Below are positions 36,933 through 46,702 of a stretch of 64,000 bases of DNA, in pieces. Numbering within the stretch: the stretch's first letter is position 1; every line of letters begins with the position of its first letter. This DNA comes from Laspinema palackyanum D2c. GTDB taxonomy: Bacteria > Cyanobacteriota > Cyanobacteriia > Cyanobacteriales > Laspinemataceae. The stretch spans positions 360,937-424,936 of the forward strand of contig NZ_JAMXFD010000001.1 in NCBI RefSeq assembly GCF_025370875.1. The letters run 5' to 3'. A program made the translations under genes and the position numbers. Below the pieces are notes generated by a model. That model made no database searches, was not told the origin of the DNA, and saw nothing but the letters and a program-made list of their open reading frames with translations.

Positions 36933-37535
36933 ATGGGAAATAATCGAAATCAACCTCAACCTGATGATGCCGTTTTGGGGGGACAACACCCGACCCCCAT
37001 AGGCGCTATGGTTCTGGGGGGGTTAGATGGAGTGAAGATGCGTTTGGCTTCTCCGGTGGTAGAATATCGTATTACTGCCCTATCCGAAGCGCTGCGGTAT
37101 GGAATCGATGGGTTAGATTTAGTAATTGAGGCATTGGGCGATCGCTCTTGTAAGGTGCGTCATTCCGCCTATTTACTGTTGGAAAACCGCACGGAAACTC
37201 GGGTGCAACACGCTGTAAGGTTCTACAATTCTCATCATAGTTTGGTCAATCGTGTTGTCGAAACTGAACCTCCTCTCCATGTTGAGCATATTGATACGAT
37301 GATGCAAAATTTGGAACAGGTGGAGGGAAGTAAAATGGGTAAATTGGTTGACCAATCTCTTAGTTTAGTCCAAACTTCCGAAGGACAAGAGCGCATCAAG
37401 CATTACTTATTTAATGGGACGGCCAAACAAAAAGATTATGCCGCTCGTTATTTTAAGGAAAAGGGCCGAAAAGATGTTTTAGTTTCCGCCTATCAACAGC
37501 ATTATTTGAAGTCAGAAAAATCTGTATCCGGTTGA
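36933..37535 (+). CDS. HEAT-like repeat protein, 200 aa
   Basis: 200 residues from ATG 36933, which has GAAGGG at SD distance; the longer frame uses TTG. The middle (about 30-95) holds HEAT-like helices, PVVEYRITALSEALRYGIDG and LVIEALGDRSCKVRHSAYLL, then ENRTETRVQHAVR. The C-terminus, GTAKQKDYAARYFKEKGR, resembles a PBS-lyase-type repeat end. There is no membrane segment. Function is unknown. It converges with argH across a MITE-like palindrome. Confidence 0.7.
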   Translation: MGNNRNQPQPDDAVLGGQHPTPIGAMVLGGLDGVKMRLASPVVEYRITALSEALRYGIDGLDLVIEALGDRSCKVRHSAYLLLENRTETRVQHAVRFYNSHHSLVNRVVETEPPLHVEHIDTMMQNLEQVEGSKMGKLVDQSLSLVQTSEGQERIKHYLFNGTAKQKDYAARYFKEKGRKDVLVSAYQQHYLKSEKSVSG

Positions 37536-37613
37536 TTATTTTTTATTTCATCTACAGCAAAACCTGGCGGGGGATTTATCCCCCGCCTAACAAATCAAGC
37601 ACCATTCTCAACA

Positions 37614-37751
37614 CCGGCGGGGGATAAATCGATTGGCGGCCTCATAGCTTAAGTCGGTTAAAAACCGACTGCAAGTCTGATACAGTGGTGTTTTCAGTCG
37701 GTTTCAACCGACTTGAGCTGTTAGGCCGCCAATCGTTTAAACCCCCGCCGG
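37614..37751. repeat. Long nested palindrome between convergent genes
   Basis: Arms 37614-37671 and 37695-37751 are inverted copies at roughly 85 percent identity, both beginning CCGGCGGGGG and ending at AACCGACTG. Each arm has an inner stem AAGTCGGTTAAAAACCGACT. A smaller hairpin GGCGGGGGAT-TTATC-CCCCGCC lies at 37566-37587. It may terminate both flanking genes and looks mobile. Confidence 0.7.
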
Positions 37752-37777
37752 GTGTCGCCACTGCTGCAAGATGTCAG

Positions 37778-39166
37778 TTACACTTGTTTAAACCGCATCT
37801 TCGCCTCAGTTAGAGCTTGTCTCACTTGTTCAAATCCGGTGCCCCCGTAGCTATTGCGGGCGGAGACGACTTGTTTGGGGGCGATCGCTGCATAAATATC
37901 CGTCTCAAAGGCGGGATGCAATGCTTTCCACTCTTCTAGGGTTAAATCTTTTAACAATTTCCCCGCTGATAGAGAGGTTTTCACGACTTTTCCGACCAAA
38001 TTATAAGCTTCTCGAAAGGGGACACCTTTGGCAGCTAAATAGTCCGCCACATCGGTGGCATTGCTGAAGTCTTCGGCAACAGCTTCAGCAAGGCGTTCTT
38101 CGCGAAATTGGATGCCTTCACTCATTAAAATTGTCATCGCTTCTAGGCAAGCTTTAACAGTTTTTACGGCATCAAAGAGGCATTCTTTATCTTCTTGCAG
38201 GTCTTTATTGTAGGCTAAAGGTAAGCCTTTCATTAACACTAACATTCCTTGCAAATGCCCGAAAACGCGGCCTGTTTTGCCCCGAACTAATTCAGGAACA
38301 TCGGGATTTTTCTTCTGCGGCATGATGCTGGAACCCGTGGCACAGCTATCAGTGAGGGTGATAAAGCTAAATTCTTGCGATGCCCAGAGAATGACTTCTT
38401 CAGATAAGCGACTCAGATGGACGAGAATCAGGCTAGAAGCACAGAGAAACTCGATCGCAAAATCGCGATCGCTCACCGCATCTAAACTGTTATTATAGGG
38501 TCGGCTAAACCCCAATTCTTGGGCGGTGAAGTGGCGATCAATGGGAAACGTTGTTCCCGCTAACGCACCGGCCCCTAATGGGCAAATATCCACACGCTGA
38601 TAAATCTCTCCCAAACGGTCCCAGTCGCGCTGTGCCATTTCAAAATAGGCCAAGAGGTGATGGGCTAAACTAATGGGTTGGGCGCGTTGCAGGTGGGTGT
38701 AACCGGGGATTAAGGTTTCTACATGGCGATCGGCTAGTTCAAGCAAAACACCTTGAAAGTCGCGAATGTGTTGGCGAATTTGCTGGATTTGGTCCCGGAG
38801 ATAAAGTCGAGTATCGGTCCCAACTTGATCATTACGCGATCGCGCCGTATGAAGTTTTTTCCCCACATCTCCCACCAATTCCGTCAAGCGACGTTCCACG
38901 GCAAAATGGACATCTTCAGCATCGGTTCCGGGTTTAAATAACCCTTGGCGATATTCTTGGCGAATTTGTTCGAGTCCCTTGATCAGCTTGTCTGCTTCAT
39001 CCAGGGAGATAATGCCCGTTTTGCCTAGCATTTTCGCATGGGCCATCGATCCGGTCAAGTCGTACTCAATCAGTTGAATATCAAACCCGATACTCGCATT
39101 GAAGCGGGCGATCGCCGGATGTAATGCACCTTCAAATCGTTGACTCCAGGTTTTTTGTTCTGTCAT
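37778..39166 (-). CDS. argH: Argininosuccinate lyase
   Basis: 462 residues, normal ArgH. It cleaves argininosuccinate to arginine and fumarate, the final step of arginine synthesis. The fumarase/aspartase superfamily signature [20 protein letters not shown] is intact, with the catalytic Ser at its start. [20 protein letters not shown] and [13 protein letters not shown]-like ([20 protein letters not shown]) blocks precede it. ATG 39166 is preferred over the TTG two codons upstream. Confidence 0.97.
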   Translation of the reverse strand: MTEQKTWSQRFEGALHPAIARFNASIGFDIQLIEYDLTGSMAHAKMLGKTGIISLDEADKLIKGLEQIRQEYRQGLFKPGTDAEDVHFAVERRLTELVGDVGKKLHTARSRNDQVGTDTRLYLRDQIQQIRQHIRDFQGVLLELADRHVETLIPGYTHLQRAQPISLAHHLLAYFEMAQRDWDRLGEIYQRVDICPLGAGALAGTTFPIDRHFTAQELGFSRPYNNSLDAVSDRDFAIEFLCASSLILVHLSRLSEEVILWASQEFSFITLTDSCATGSSIMPQKKNPDVPELVRGKTGRVFGHLQGMLVLMKGLPLAYNKDLQEDKECLFDAVKTVKACLEAMTILMSEGIQFREERLAEAVAEDFSNATDVADYLAAKGVPFREAYNLVGKVVKTSLSAGKLLKDLTLEEWKALHPAFETDIYAAIAPKQVVSARNSYGGTGFEQVRQALTEAKMRFKQV

Positions 39167-39273
39167 GCTCAATTAACCGCCTTCTTAACTCGCTCACAAA
39201 AACATTGTTGCTCTTTTCGAGCCTGAAGTTGTTTCTTGTTTGAAACCGTACCCAGGATAAATGACCCGTGACT

Positions 39274-39528
39274 TTAACTACCTCGGAATCCCCGAAATAG
39301 ATAACCCAGAACCATACCAATGATTAAGGCCCAAATTTGTCCAGTTTCAACAAAGTTATCCCAGGCGTTTTTAATTTGACCCATAATATCCGGATCGCTG
39401 ACTTGTTGAGCCAGGACGATCCCCTGGCGCAAAGAGTCCCCCATCAACCCAAAGAGGACTTCACTGCTGTTGGGAGGGATAGCGAATTGAGCAATTAATT
39501 CCTGAATACTAGAAAACAATATTGTCAT
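39274..39528 (-). CDS. Small membrane-anchored cyanobacterial protein
   Basis: 84 residues. The N-terminal half is soluble (IQELIAQFAIPPNSSEVLFG, RQGIVLAQQVSDPDIMG). One C-terminal membrane helix (IWALIIGMVLGYLF) ends in a basic RGFRGS tail. I do not know a named family; the sequence looks conserved and is well placed between argH and the PP2C gene on the same strand. Confidence 0.65.
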   Translation of the reverse strand: MTILFSSIQELIAQFAIPPNSSEVLFGLMGDSLRQGIVLAQQVSDPDIMGQIKNAWDNFVETGQIWALIIGMVLGYLFRGFRGS

Positions 39529-39648
39529 GATTTTTTAACACCCGTGAGAGGGGATGAAGAGGGCTTTTTGCAGTATGCCGGATGAAGTTCCCCCTGTAAA
39601 CGACCCGATCGCAATTCTTCCATGAAGTGGCAACACCGGGCGGGGGGT

Positions 39649-41100
39649 TTAACCCCCATCCCCCTCCTCAGACCCGGTTTTTGCTAGGTCCTCCTCCCCC
39701 TTGACTTGCAGGACAATCAGGGTCATATCATCAGTATTTTGCGTATCCGGGCCGATAAAATGACCCACCCGCTCGAACAGGTGTTCTAAAATAGCTTGGG
39801 GCTTTTGATAATGTTGACAAGCCCATTCCAAGGCCGCTGTCAAGTTTTCCTCATCAAAGCGATCGCCCACTTGGTTACTGGCATCCGTAAACCCGTCCGT
39901 GTAATAAATCAGCGTATCTCCAGGCTGTAGCTGAATCTGTGCTTCTTGATACTGAGTATCCGGATCTAACCCAATCAACATCCCCAAGGTATCTAACCGC
40001 TGAATCGTCCTTGTAGATGCCTGCCATAATAACGGCGGATTATGTGCCGCATTGCTATAGGACAAAATCCGAGTTTCCGGGTCATACTCCGAATAAAACA
40101 GCGTCACAAACCGATGAGAATTCTCCAAATCCGCATACATCACCCGATTCAAATGCTGAAGAATTCGCGAGGGAGAATGGCCGTTGAGGACCTCCGCCCT
40201 TAACATTCCTCGGGTCATGGTCATAATCAACCCCGCAGGTACCCCTTTCCCCATCACATCGCCAATGACGATGCTCCAGCGTCCGTTCGGTTTTCCGCCT
40301 TGATTTTTAGATTGGGCAAAGTCGTGGGTTGTGGGAATAAAATCGTAGTAGTCTCCCCCCACCCGATTGGCGGTTTCACAACAGGCAGCCAGTTCAATCC
40401 CGTTAATCGTCGGACATTGACGCGGCAGGAGTCGCAGTTGGATTTCTGCCCCAATTTCTAATTCTCGGTCCAGTCGTTCCTTCTTCCGTAGTTCTACGGT
40501 GAGCTCGTCATTTTCGATCGCCACCGCAGTTTGATCCGCCACTAACCGGACCAACTTCTGGCGCGTCGGAGTCCAAGTATAGTCCGGGTCCCGACTGAAC
40601 ACATACAGACGACCGCGTTCGGTATTTTTAACCAAAATGGCAGTCCCAAATAACTGCACATCTGACCCCAAATAGGGGCTCACTTGATAATCCAACGCCG
40701 AGGGAGGCAGACTTGAGGTGGCCAGGTTAGAATCATCCATGATTTGACGAGTCAGGTTTTCTAATGCCTGCCGAATATCATGACATTCGTGACCATCCTG
40801 GCAGTGAAGTTGCTGTAACCTCACTTGACCATTGGGTTTAAACAGGATCAATGCTCCCCCATCTGCATCGGTGACCCGACTCGCCACCAGGGGAATCAAC
40901 TCCAAGAACTGATTCAAATTGTTGAAGCTGCGCAGAGCAAATCCCAAGGATGACAGCAAATCTTGGACTTTCTTTTGTTCCCGATGCAAACGCGCCACCA
41001 GTTCTTTGAGGGCAAAGACGGGGGTGACGTCTGCGGATGCGCTGCCGTTGTCGGGTATATCTGGCTGAAATGGCTGTCGAGGGAGAGGCAAAGAAGTCAT
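39649..41100 (-). CDS. GAF/PP2C serine phosphatase (RsbU/SpoIIE type)
   Basis: 483 residues. A helix (LVARLHREQKKVQDLLSSLG) leads into a GAF domain (about 60-200) ending VRLVADQTAVAIENDELT, then a linker coiled coil LRKKERLDRELEIGAEIQLR and the PP2C/SpoIIE domain. Metal-binding motifs are RVGGDYYDF, VIGDVMGKGVPAGLIMT, IYYTDGFTDASN and NTDDMTLIVL. It should dephosphorylate an anti-sigma-antagonist-type partner. It follows ftsY after a 660-bp gap on the same strand. Confidence 0.92.
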   Translation of the reverse strand: MTSLPLPRQPFQPDIPDNGSASADVTPVFALKELVARLHREQKKVQDLLSSLGFALRSFNNLNQFLELIPLVASRVTDADGGALILFKPNGQVRLQQLHCQDGHECHDIRQALENLTRQIMDDSNLATSSLPPSALDYQVSPYLGSDVQLFGTAILVKNTERGRLYVFSRDPDYTWTPTRQKLVRLVADQTAVAIENDELTVELRKKERLDRELEIGAEIQLRLLPRQCPTINGIELAACCETANRVGGDYYDFIPTTHDFAQSKNQGGKPNGRWSIVIGDVMGKGVPAGLIMTMTRGMLRAEVLNGHSPSRILQHLNRVMYADLENSHRFVTLFYSEYDPETRILSYSNAAHNPPLLWQASTRTIQRLDTLGMLIGLDPDTQYQEAQIQLQPGDTLIYYTDGFTDASNQVGDRFDEENLTAALEWACQHYQKPQAILEHLFERVGHFIGPDTQNTDDMTLIVLQVKGEEDLAKTGSEEGDGG

Positions 41101-41759
41101 TGAGTCAAGCTCGCTCCAGCGGGAGGGATTATATCTTTTGTTTGGGGGTAGAAATTACCCCACACCACAGAGTCTGGTGTTAAAGAATAGCTGCCAATTG
41201 GGTTTGGCGATCGCCCTTATGGATTATTTAAGGGCTGATGATGTTAAAGCAGTTCTAAATTAACCCTTATGCAACCGATTTAAACTCCGTTGCAAGATAA
41301 TATTCGCGTCAAAAGGTAGGAATTCGAGTGTTTGGCATCCGGGGGAGTCTCCCCAGTGTCTTGAGTGGGTTGTAACAAAACTCACACGATCGATTTCCGA
41401 TGCGGATCGCGGGGGTGGACTGATTTTCTATCCAGCAGGCGGCTTCAGCGTGATGATTCCTCAACCCTGAGCCGACTGCATGAAGCCTCAATCCAGATTT
41501 CTACAGACATCGCATTAAAGTGGATTCATGATAGCGCTATTTATAAGCTCTGCCAATCCACTAATGGGGGGGTTTTCCCACCTCGATTCCTCAAAGAAGC
41601 GATCGCTGATTTGTTCGATTTCTTGTCACCCATTCCTCAATGCCAGACTCTACCCGGCGGGCGAATGACCTGCCGGGACAGACTGCTTGCAAACCTTCAG
41701 TCTGATGACTTGAGCCCATTGAGTCTGAAGGTTTAACGTCTCTATTCTCGCTCTAGATC
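41101..41759. other. Spacer between ftsY and the PP2C gene
   Basis: A 123-codon plus-strand frame fills part of this, but its composition looks random. The sequence has a stem near 41650-41678 (CCCGGCGGG facing CCTGCCGGG-like) and a stem AACCTTCAG / CTGAAGGTT (41693-41734) just after ftsY, which may terminate ftsY. No other feature is seen. Confidence 0.4.
41693..41734 (-). terminator. Possible ftsY terminator
   Basis: 9-bp stem AACCTTCAG / CTGAAGGTT with a 24-nt loop, ending 26 bp from the ftsY stop. No T-run, so weak evidence. Confidence 0.35.
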
Positions 41760-43415
41760 TTAGCCACCAATCAAGGCTTCAACAAACTCGTAGCTGGAAA
41801 AGGGGCGCAGGTCTTCGATTCCTTCCCCGGCACCGATAAAGCGGATGGGTAATCCCATCTGCTGCACGATCGCCAAGGCTATGCCACCTTTAGCAGTTCC
41901 ATCCAATTTTGTCAAGATTACCCCACTCAAATTAATCGCTTCCGAAAATACTTGAGCTTGACGGAGGCCGTTTTGTCCCAGAGTTGCATCCAAAACCAGG
42001 AGTGATTCTACCACTGCATCCGGTGCTTTTCTATCCACGATTCTACGGATTTTTGCCAATTCGTCCATCAGATTCTTTTTATTCTGCAAACGTCCGGCAG
42101 TATCCACCAGCAGCAGTTCGGTCCCTCGGGCTTGCGCGGCTGAAATCCCATCAAACACCACCGCTGCGGGGTCAGAATTTTTCACCGGGTTGGCAATCAC
42201 TTCCACATCGGCGCGACTTCCCCAAACCTTGACTTGCTCCACTGCAGCGGCGCGGAAGGTATCGGCTGCCGCAATCAGGGTCTTATAACCGGATTGTTTG
42301 GACAAATGGGCAATTTTACCGATGGTGGTAGTTTTACCGGCCCCATTGACTCCGGCAATCACCCAAATGTTCAGAGTTTCTTTCTCCGGGACAAAGTTAG
42401 CCTTGTACTTTTCCTGAAAGGGGCGATCGAGCATTTCCCGGAGGATTTTTTTCAGGTAGGCGATCGCCTCTGCCGGGGGAAGTGCCTCTTCTTTTAACTT
42501 CTGCTGAAGGGCCTCAATAATCAAATCTGTTGCCTCTACCCCGACATCCGCCTGCAACAGGGCCGTTTCAATTTCCATCACCGCTGCTTTATTCAGCGGC
42601 CCCTGTCCCACGATCGCCCGCAGTTGGTTAATTAAACTCCGACGGGTTCTATCCAACCCCTGGCGTAACTTCTGTAACCAGGTAATTTCTTCAATGGAAA
42701 CCTGATCAGGACGGCGTCCCTGCGCCGCCAGCACTTCCGCTGACCACAAAAAGCCCTCATCAAACGCCAGTCCGGGAATTTCTGTCCCTTCAATCTCCGG
42801 TTGTCCCGGGGTCGTGGGCCGTCTGAAGTCCTCCTCTACCGGGGCCTCCACAGCAGTTTCCTCTAACCGCTGCATTCTCGCCTGTCGTTCCGCCTCCGCT
42901 CGTGCCAGGAATGACACCGGAGCCGGTGCTGGAGCAGCCGGTTCCAAGGTTTCCGTCTGTTCTGAGGTTTCCATAGCCAGAGCCGCTGCCGGTTCTATAA
43001 CCTCCTCTGGGACTGCCTCGGGTTCTGTAGCTTCCTCCGAGGCAACTAAAGGCTGTTCGGCGATCGGTTCAAGGGCCGGGTCCTCCGTTTCAGCTTCCGG
43101 TTCTACCCGTTCTCCCTCAGATTCGAGTTCTTCCGGTTCTCCCTCAGCTTCCGGTTCTCCCCCCGCTTCCAGTTCTCCCCCCGCTTCCAGTTCTTCCGGT
43201 TCTCCCCCCGCTTCCAGTTCTTCAGAAGAAGAAACCTGTTGCTTTTGAATATTTTGATAAGCAGCTTTAGCCCAGTTCAGATAATCTTCGGCAACTTCTG
43301 GGGTCGTTTCTTCAGCCTCAGATTCCGGCTGCTTTGCAGTCGGTTCTATTGCCTGTTCTTGTTCTTGTTTTTGTTCTTTATCGTTGAACTGACGGCGGAA
43401 CCAATTAAACACCAT
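41760..43415 (-). CDS. ftsY: Signal recognition particle receptor FtsY
   Basis: 551 residues from ATG 43415 (MVFNWFRRQF, a membrane-targeting N-terminus); the open frame extends 5 codons further via TTG. Residues 15-200 are a long acidic Glu/Gly/Pro-rich region with repeated EELEAGGEPEELEAGGE blocks, longer than usual. The NG domain follows: N-domain four-helix bundle, then P-loop GVNGAGKTTTIGKIAHL, DTFRAAAVEQ, DTAGRLQNKKNLMDEL and the specificity motif TKLDGTAKGG. It docks SRP-ribosome complexes at the membrane. Conserved order with nusB and DUF502. Confidence 0.96.
   Translation of the reverse strand: MVFNWFRRQFNDKEQKQEQEQAIEPTAKQPESEAEETTPEVAEDYLNWAKAAYQNIQKQQVSSSEELEAGGEPEELEAGGELEAGGEPEAEGEPEELESEGERVEPEAETEDPALEPIAEQPLVASEEATEPEAVPEEVIEPAAALAMETSEQTETLEPAAPAPAPVSFLARAEAERQARMQRLEETAVEAPVEEDFRRPTTPGQPEIEGTEIPGLAFDEGFLWSAEVLAAQGRRPDQVSIEEITWLQKLRQGLDRTRRSLINQLRAIVGQGPLNKAAVMEIETALLQADVGVEATDLIIEALQQKLKEEALPPAEAIAYLKKILREMLDRPFQEKYKANFVPEKETLNIWVIAGVNGAGKTTTIGKIAHLSKQSGYKTLIAAADTFRAAAVEQVKVWGSRADVEVIANPVKNSDPAAVVFDGISAAQARGTELLLVDTAGRLQNKKNLMDELAKIRRIVDRKAPDAVVESLLVLDATLGQNGLRQAQVFSEAINLSGVILTKLDGTAKGGIALAIVQQMGLPIRFIGAGEGIEDLRPFSSYEFVEALIGG
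43099..43224. repeat. In-frame imperfect tandem repeats in ftsY
   Basis: Short units (TTCCGGTTCTCC, CGCTTCCAGTTC) alternate over about 120 bp and encode the Glu-Ala-Gly-Gly and Glu-Pro-Glu runs of the acid domain. This is likely length-variable between strains. Confidence 0.6.
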
Positions 43416-43546
43416 AGCACTTACCAGCAAGAGAGCTTTGCCGACTATTTTAAAGGGTCGGGGAGAGATTTTTGAAGAGAAATAGCCCGGGTCCTATCCC
43501 CCGGACAGGATTGAGATAGTTGCGATCAGAAGCAACGGGGGAGAGA

Positions 43547-44176
43547 TTATTCTTGCGGCACTGTCTCATGAAACTGTTCCGTGACCCGACGCAAGACGCC
43601 ATTGACAAAGCGATAGCCATCTTCACCGCTATAGCGTTTGGCTAATTCTACTGCTTCATTGATGGCGATGCGTTCTTGGAGACCGAGATAGCGCATTTCA
43701 GCCACGGCAATTCGCAGGATATCGCGATCGATGCGAGCAATCCGATTTAGCTGCCAATTGACGATCGCCTGTTGGAGGATGGCATCAATTTCTTCGCGAT
43801 GGGCGTTAACTAGAGTTAGGGTTTCTAGGGTGTATGCCTTAACTTCTTTTTGGTTCGTCAGTTGCAGAAACTCAGGCAATTCCATTGCCATTGCCAGTCG
43901 GTTAATGGCGGTTTGGGTGAGTTCTACGGCTTCGTAGACCATTGTCCGAGAACTTTGCACCGTGGTGGCTTGAATTTCGCTGCCTAACAGGCGATCGTTG
44001 CTGCGTTTGAGTTCAGCCGCAGCGGTTTCTAGGATATCGTGGACTTCAGTCGTCAGGGCGCGAACCGCAGCGAGGACTAGATCGGAGAGTTGTTGAGCGC
44101 TGAGTTTTTCCAGATTGGAACTCAGCTGACTCATACTCAGCAGGGCGAGTTCACGAGCGACTCTTTGAGCTTTCAT
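43547..44176 (-). CDS. nusB: Transcription antitermination factor NusB
   Basis: 209 residues; longer than E. coli NusB (139), as in other cyanobacteria. The N-terminal RVARELALLSMSQLS is typical. The C-terminal core INRIARIDRDILRIAVAEMR, then YLGLQERIAINEAVELAKRY and GYRFVNGVLRRV is diagnostic. The middle insertion (about 35-120) is helical. With NusE/S10 it binds boxA of rRNA operons. It lies 27 bp after DUF502 and 132 bp before ftsY. Confidence 0.95.
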   Translation of the reverse strand: MKAQRVARELALLSMSQLSSNLEKLSAQQLSDLVLAAVRALTTEVHDILETAAAELKRSNDRLLGSEIQATTVQSSRTMVYEAVELTQTAINRLAMAMELPEFLQLTNQKEVKAYTLETLTLVNAHREEIDAILQQAIVNWQLNRIARIDRDILRIAVAEMRYLGLQERIAINEAVELAKRYSGEDGYRFVNGVLRRVTEQFHETVPQE

Positions 44177-44202
44177 AATGCCAGGAGTTAACTTGGGTGG
44201 GT

Positions 44203-44937
44203 TTAGATATATTCTTTTTGTTCTTCAGAAACGAGGGTCTGCCGTTTGACCTCAGGTCTGAGTTCCTGTAGCTTGCGATCGCTCGATGGAGGTAGGGGCA
44301 AGGGTCCAGTCATGGGCGGGCTAACAATGCCACCGGAGACGATGACTTTAAAGGCATCTTCTACAGACATGGAGAGGTTGACCACTTCTTCTTCAGAAAC
44401 GACAGCATACCACCCACTGGTCGGGTTAGGCGTGGTGGGAATAAAAATACTGACCATTCCCCCGGATAATTGGGATTGGATTTCTGCGGCGACACCCCCA
44501 GTGACGAAGGCGATCGCCCAGATTCCTTTGCGCGGATACTCGACTAAAATCACCCGTCGAAATTTCCCATTGGAATCTTTCAGGACGGTTTCTAAAATTT
44601 GCTTGAGGGTTTTATAAACCGAACCCGCCAGGGGAATGGCTTGCAGCACTCGTTCCCCCAAGTCGAGCAACCATCGTCCGGCGATGTTGCGTGCCATCAA
44701 CCCAATCAGCAGAATACTCAGGAGGGGAACGGCTAATCCCACTCCTAGGTTAATCAGGTTGACTAAAATGGGGTGGAGGTTGTCAAAGGGATTAAGCTGC
44801 TTGGGAATACTGGTCAGGAAATCGATCACCCATCGAGCAATAGTAATGGTCAGCCATATCGTGGTTGCCAGGGGGATGATCACCAGCAGTCCAGCAATCA
44901 GGTCATTTTTTAAGTCTTGTTTAAGGCGTTGGATCAC
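44203..44937 (-). CDS. DUF502 family membrane protein
   Basis: 244 residues, GTG start. Two membrane helices (about 12-35 and 55-80) in DLIAGLLVIIPLATTIWLT and LINLGVGLAVPLLSILLIGL, then a soluble domain with PLAGSVYKTLKQILETV, FRRVILVEYPRKGIWAIAFV and the conserved IFIPTTPNPTSGWYAVV loop. DUF502 proteins are found in bacteria and plants (LCV/COV-like); function is unclear. It begins the DUF502-nusB-ftsY unit. Its GTG is preceded by GGAGAG at about 12 nt. Confidence 0.9.
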   Translation of the reverse strand: MIQRLKQDLKNDLIAGLLVIIPLATTIWLTITIARWVIDFLTSIPKQLNPFDNLHPILVNLINLGVGLAVPLLSILLIGLMARNIAGRWLLDLGERVLQAIPLAGSVYKTLKQILETVLKDSNGKFRRVILVEYPRKGIWAIAFVTGGVAAEIQSQLSGGMVSIFIPTTPNPTSGWYAVVSEEEVVNLSMSVEDAFKVIVSGGIVSPPMTGPLPLPPSSDRKLQELRPEVKRQTLVSEEQKEYI

Positions 44938-45523
44938 AGCTTACCCACTCTCCTTTTGTTCGGAAACATTACGCGATCGCCACTTTTAACTGCTTCATTC
45001 TCAACAAACGGTATCATTTTCGGTCTCCCAAAAACCGTCTGAGTCGGCCTCAGAATTCTTTCGGTTCGCCCCCTCCCTCGGGAGATCAGCACCGGCGAGG
45101 GAGGATCCCGCGAATCAATCGCCACAAAACCCTGATTCGGTGAGTGAGCACTTTTGCGGGCTATTTAGCCCATCAGTTCCCTTGCAAAAGTCCAGACTGA
45201 ATCGGTTTCGGTTTCTTTGCAGAAACGGAAACGGGATTTCGTATCTTCTGATACTATACCCTGGGTTCTGAGTAAAGACAGTATCCTGTTCCACAAGGGC
45301 GCTTCTCTTCTCAATTGTAAAGAATTATTGCCCAGTCATGAGGCGCGAGAGGGAAAAAATGGTCCGGCTGACTTGAAACGGAATCCGGGACCCGGTTCGC
45401 CGGGTAAAGCTGGAAGAGCAACCCGCAGATCTGGAAGAGATTCTTCAATCCCTCCCATTCCAGATCTGGGGGTTGAGCGGTCAATCGGGCTAGGGATGGA
45501 AGGCGGGGGTGATCCGGCAAGAA
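44938..45523. other. Spacer with stem-loop cluster
   Basis: No credible protein. It holds three successive stem-loops at 45133-45254 (separate entry) and the presumed upstream region of DUF502. The remainder, 45260-45523, is without clear structure. Confidence 0.5.
45133..45254. ncRNA. Candidate structured RNA: three tandem stem-loops
   Basis: Stem 1 is nested: GATTCGGT (45133) pairs with ACTGAATC (45196, one G-U), ACTTTTGC (45150) with GCAAAAGT (45184), and GGGCTA-TT-TAGCCC closes the top. Stem 2 is GTTTCGGTTTCT-TTGC-AGAAACGGAAAC at 45205-45232 (one mismatch). Stem 3 is GTATC-TTCT-GATAC at 45241-45254. Strand is unknown. It matches no family I recognise. Confidence 0.4.
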
Positions 45524-46396
45524 TTAAGACGGGTTGGATGGGGTGGCATTGCTGGTAGGTTGCGGGTCTAACTGAGGCGTGGGCATATTTTGGAGTTCCC
45601 ACACTTTGAGCAAGATCAGATATTCATAAAATGCCTGTAAGGTACACCAAGCAAACCCGGCACGTCCATCGAGGATGCCCCCGAGCATAAAGTACATATA
45701 AATAAAGCGCAACAGGGGACGAAAGGGGAGGCGTAGGGAGAGATCTTTGAGTGCTCGGCGTTTTTCCACTTCCGATCGCCCAAAGAAGAGATTATTCCAG
45801 GAAACTTCTCCTTTTTGCAGTTGGCGCAGGGTTTCTTGAGCTTCATCACTGGAGTAGCGGTTATGTTTGTCCAACCAGCGACTCAATCCTTTGCTACTGG
45901 TGTAGTGGGGATAGGTTTCTTTGAGAAATCCCGTGGGACCATCACAGACTTCCCGTTCCGTATGTCCGTAATCCGTGAACCATACCTTGTCCTTGCGGAA
46001 TAAACGGAGTTGATAGCGGGGGTACTGGGTGCTGTACCGAATCCATTGGTTCATAAACATGACGCGCTCGGCGACATAGTAGGCGATGATCTCGCCTGGG
46101 TTGGCGATCGCATCGAGACATTCCTGAAATAATTCAGGAGTCATGCGTTCATCCGCTTCTAGGATGTACACCCATTCATGCTGGGTGGGAATCTCTTGCA
46201 GCATCCAAGTCCGTTGTTTGCCGTGACTTTCAAAGGGATGCTGAACCACCTGTACGGGATATTGACGGGCAATCTCCACGGTGCGATCGCTTGACATCGA
46301 GTCCACCACGATAATCTCATCACTCAGCAGGGCGGACTCGATGCAAGCAGCAATATCAATTTGCTCGTTATGGGTCAGGATATAAATCGAGAACAT
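45524..46396 (-). CDS. Family 2 glycosyltransferase
   Basis: 290 residues, using ATG 46396 (the further upstream start would be TTG). GT-A features: FSIYILTHNEQIDIAACIES, IIVVDSMSSDRT, then VYILEADERMTPE with DxD-like EADE. The C-terminal part has LRFIYMYFMLGGILDGRAGF, an amphipathic or membrane-near stretch shared with sugar transferases of the WaaE/KdtX type (lipopolysaccharide or surface glycan). Substrate unknown. It is alone on this strand. Confidence 0.88.
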   Translation of the reverse strand: MFSIYILTHNEQIDIAACIESALLSDEIIVVDSMSSDRTVEIARQYPVQVVQHPFESHGKQRTWMLQEIPTQHEWVYILEADERMTPELFQECLDAIANPGEIIAYYVAERVMFMNQWIRYSTQYPRYQLRLFRKDKVWFTDYGHTEREVCDGPTGFLKETYPHYTSSKGLSRWLDKHNRYSSDEAQETLRQLQKGEVSWNNLFFGRSEVEKRRALKDLSLRLPFRPLLRFIYMYFMLGGILDGRAGFAWCTLQAFYEYLILLKVWELQNMPTPQLDPQPTSNATPSNPS

Positions 46397-46405
46397 GGGG
46401 GGCAA

Positions 46406-46702
46406 TTGCCAATAATCGGCTGAATTGTGAATAGTTGTTGCGATCGGCGATCAAAACTTCTCGGCGACGCCGGTACCGGCGAGGGAGTTGAACCTCACCA
46501 CCCTACATGGCAGAAGGGTTGCACTGGGTGAGCGCCCTTACGCACCCATTTCGCCCTAATCGTAACTCAACCGAGACGATTGGAACGAGGGCAACCTCGG
46601 CAAATTAAAAGACTCAGACTTGAATAGAATTGCGCGCAAGCTAACTTCCCGACTTGACTGGGTATCCCTGAGTGATGCCTGAGGGGCGATCGCCGATTTC
46701 TT
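46406..46702. other. Short spacer without genes
   Basis: No ORF and no clear terminator apart from the palindrome GCCGGTACCGGC at about 46470-46481. No other structure seen. Confidence 0.35.

Noticed and set aside
41365-41736. 123-codon plus-strand ORF
   Set aside because: Random-looking composition with no SD or recognisable domain; it spans stem-loops beside the ftsY end.
42814-43248. Ser/Ala/Gly-rich plus-strand ORF in ftsY
   Set aside because: Shadow of the repetitive acidic region of FtsY.
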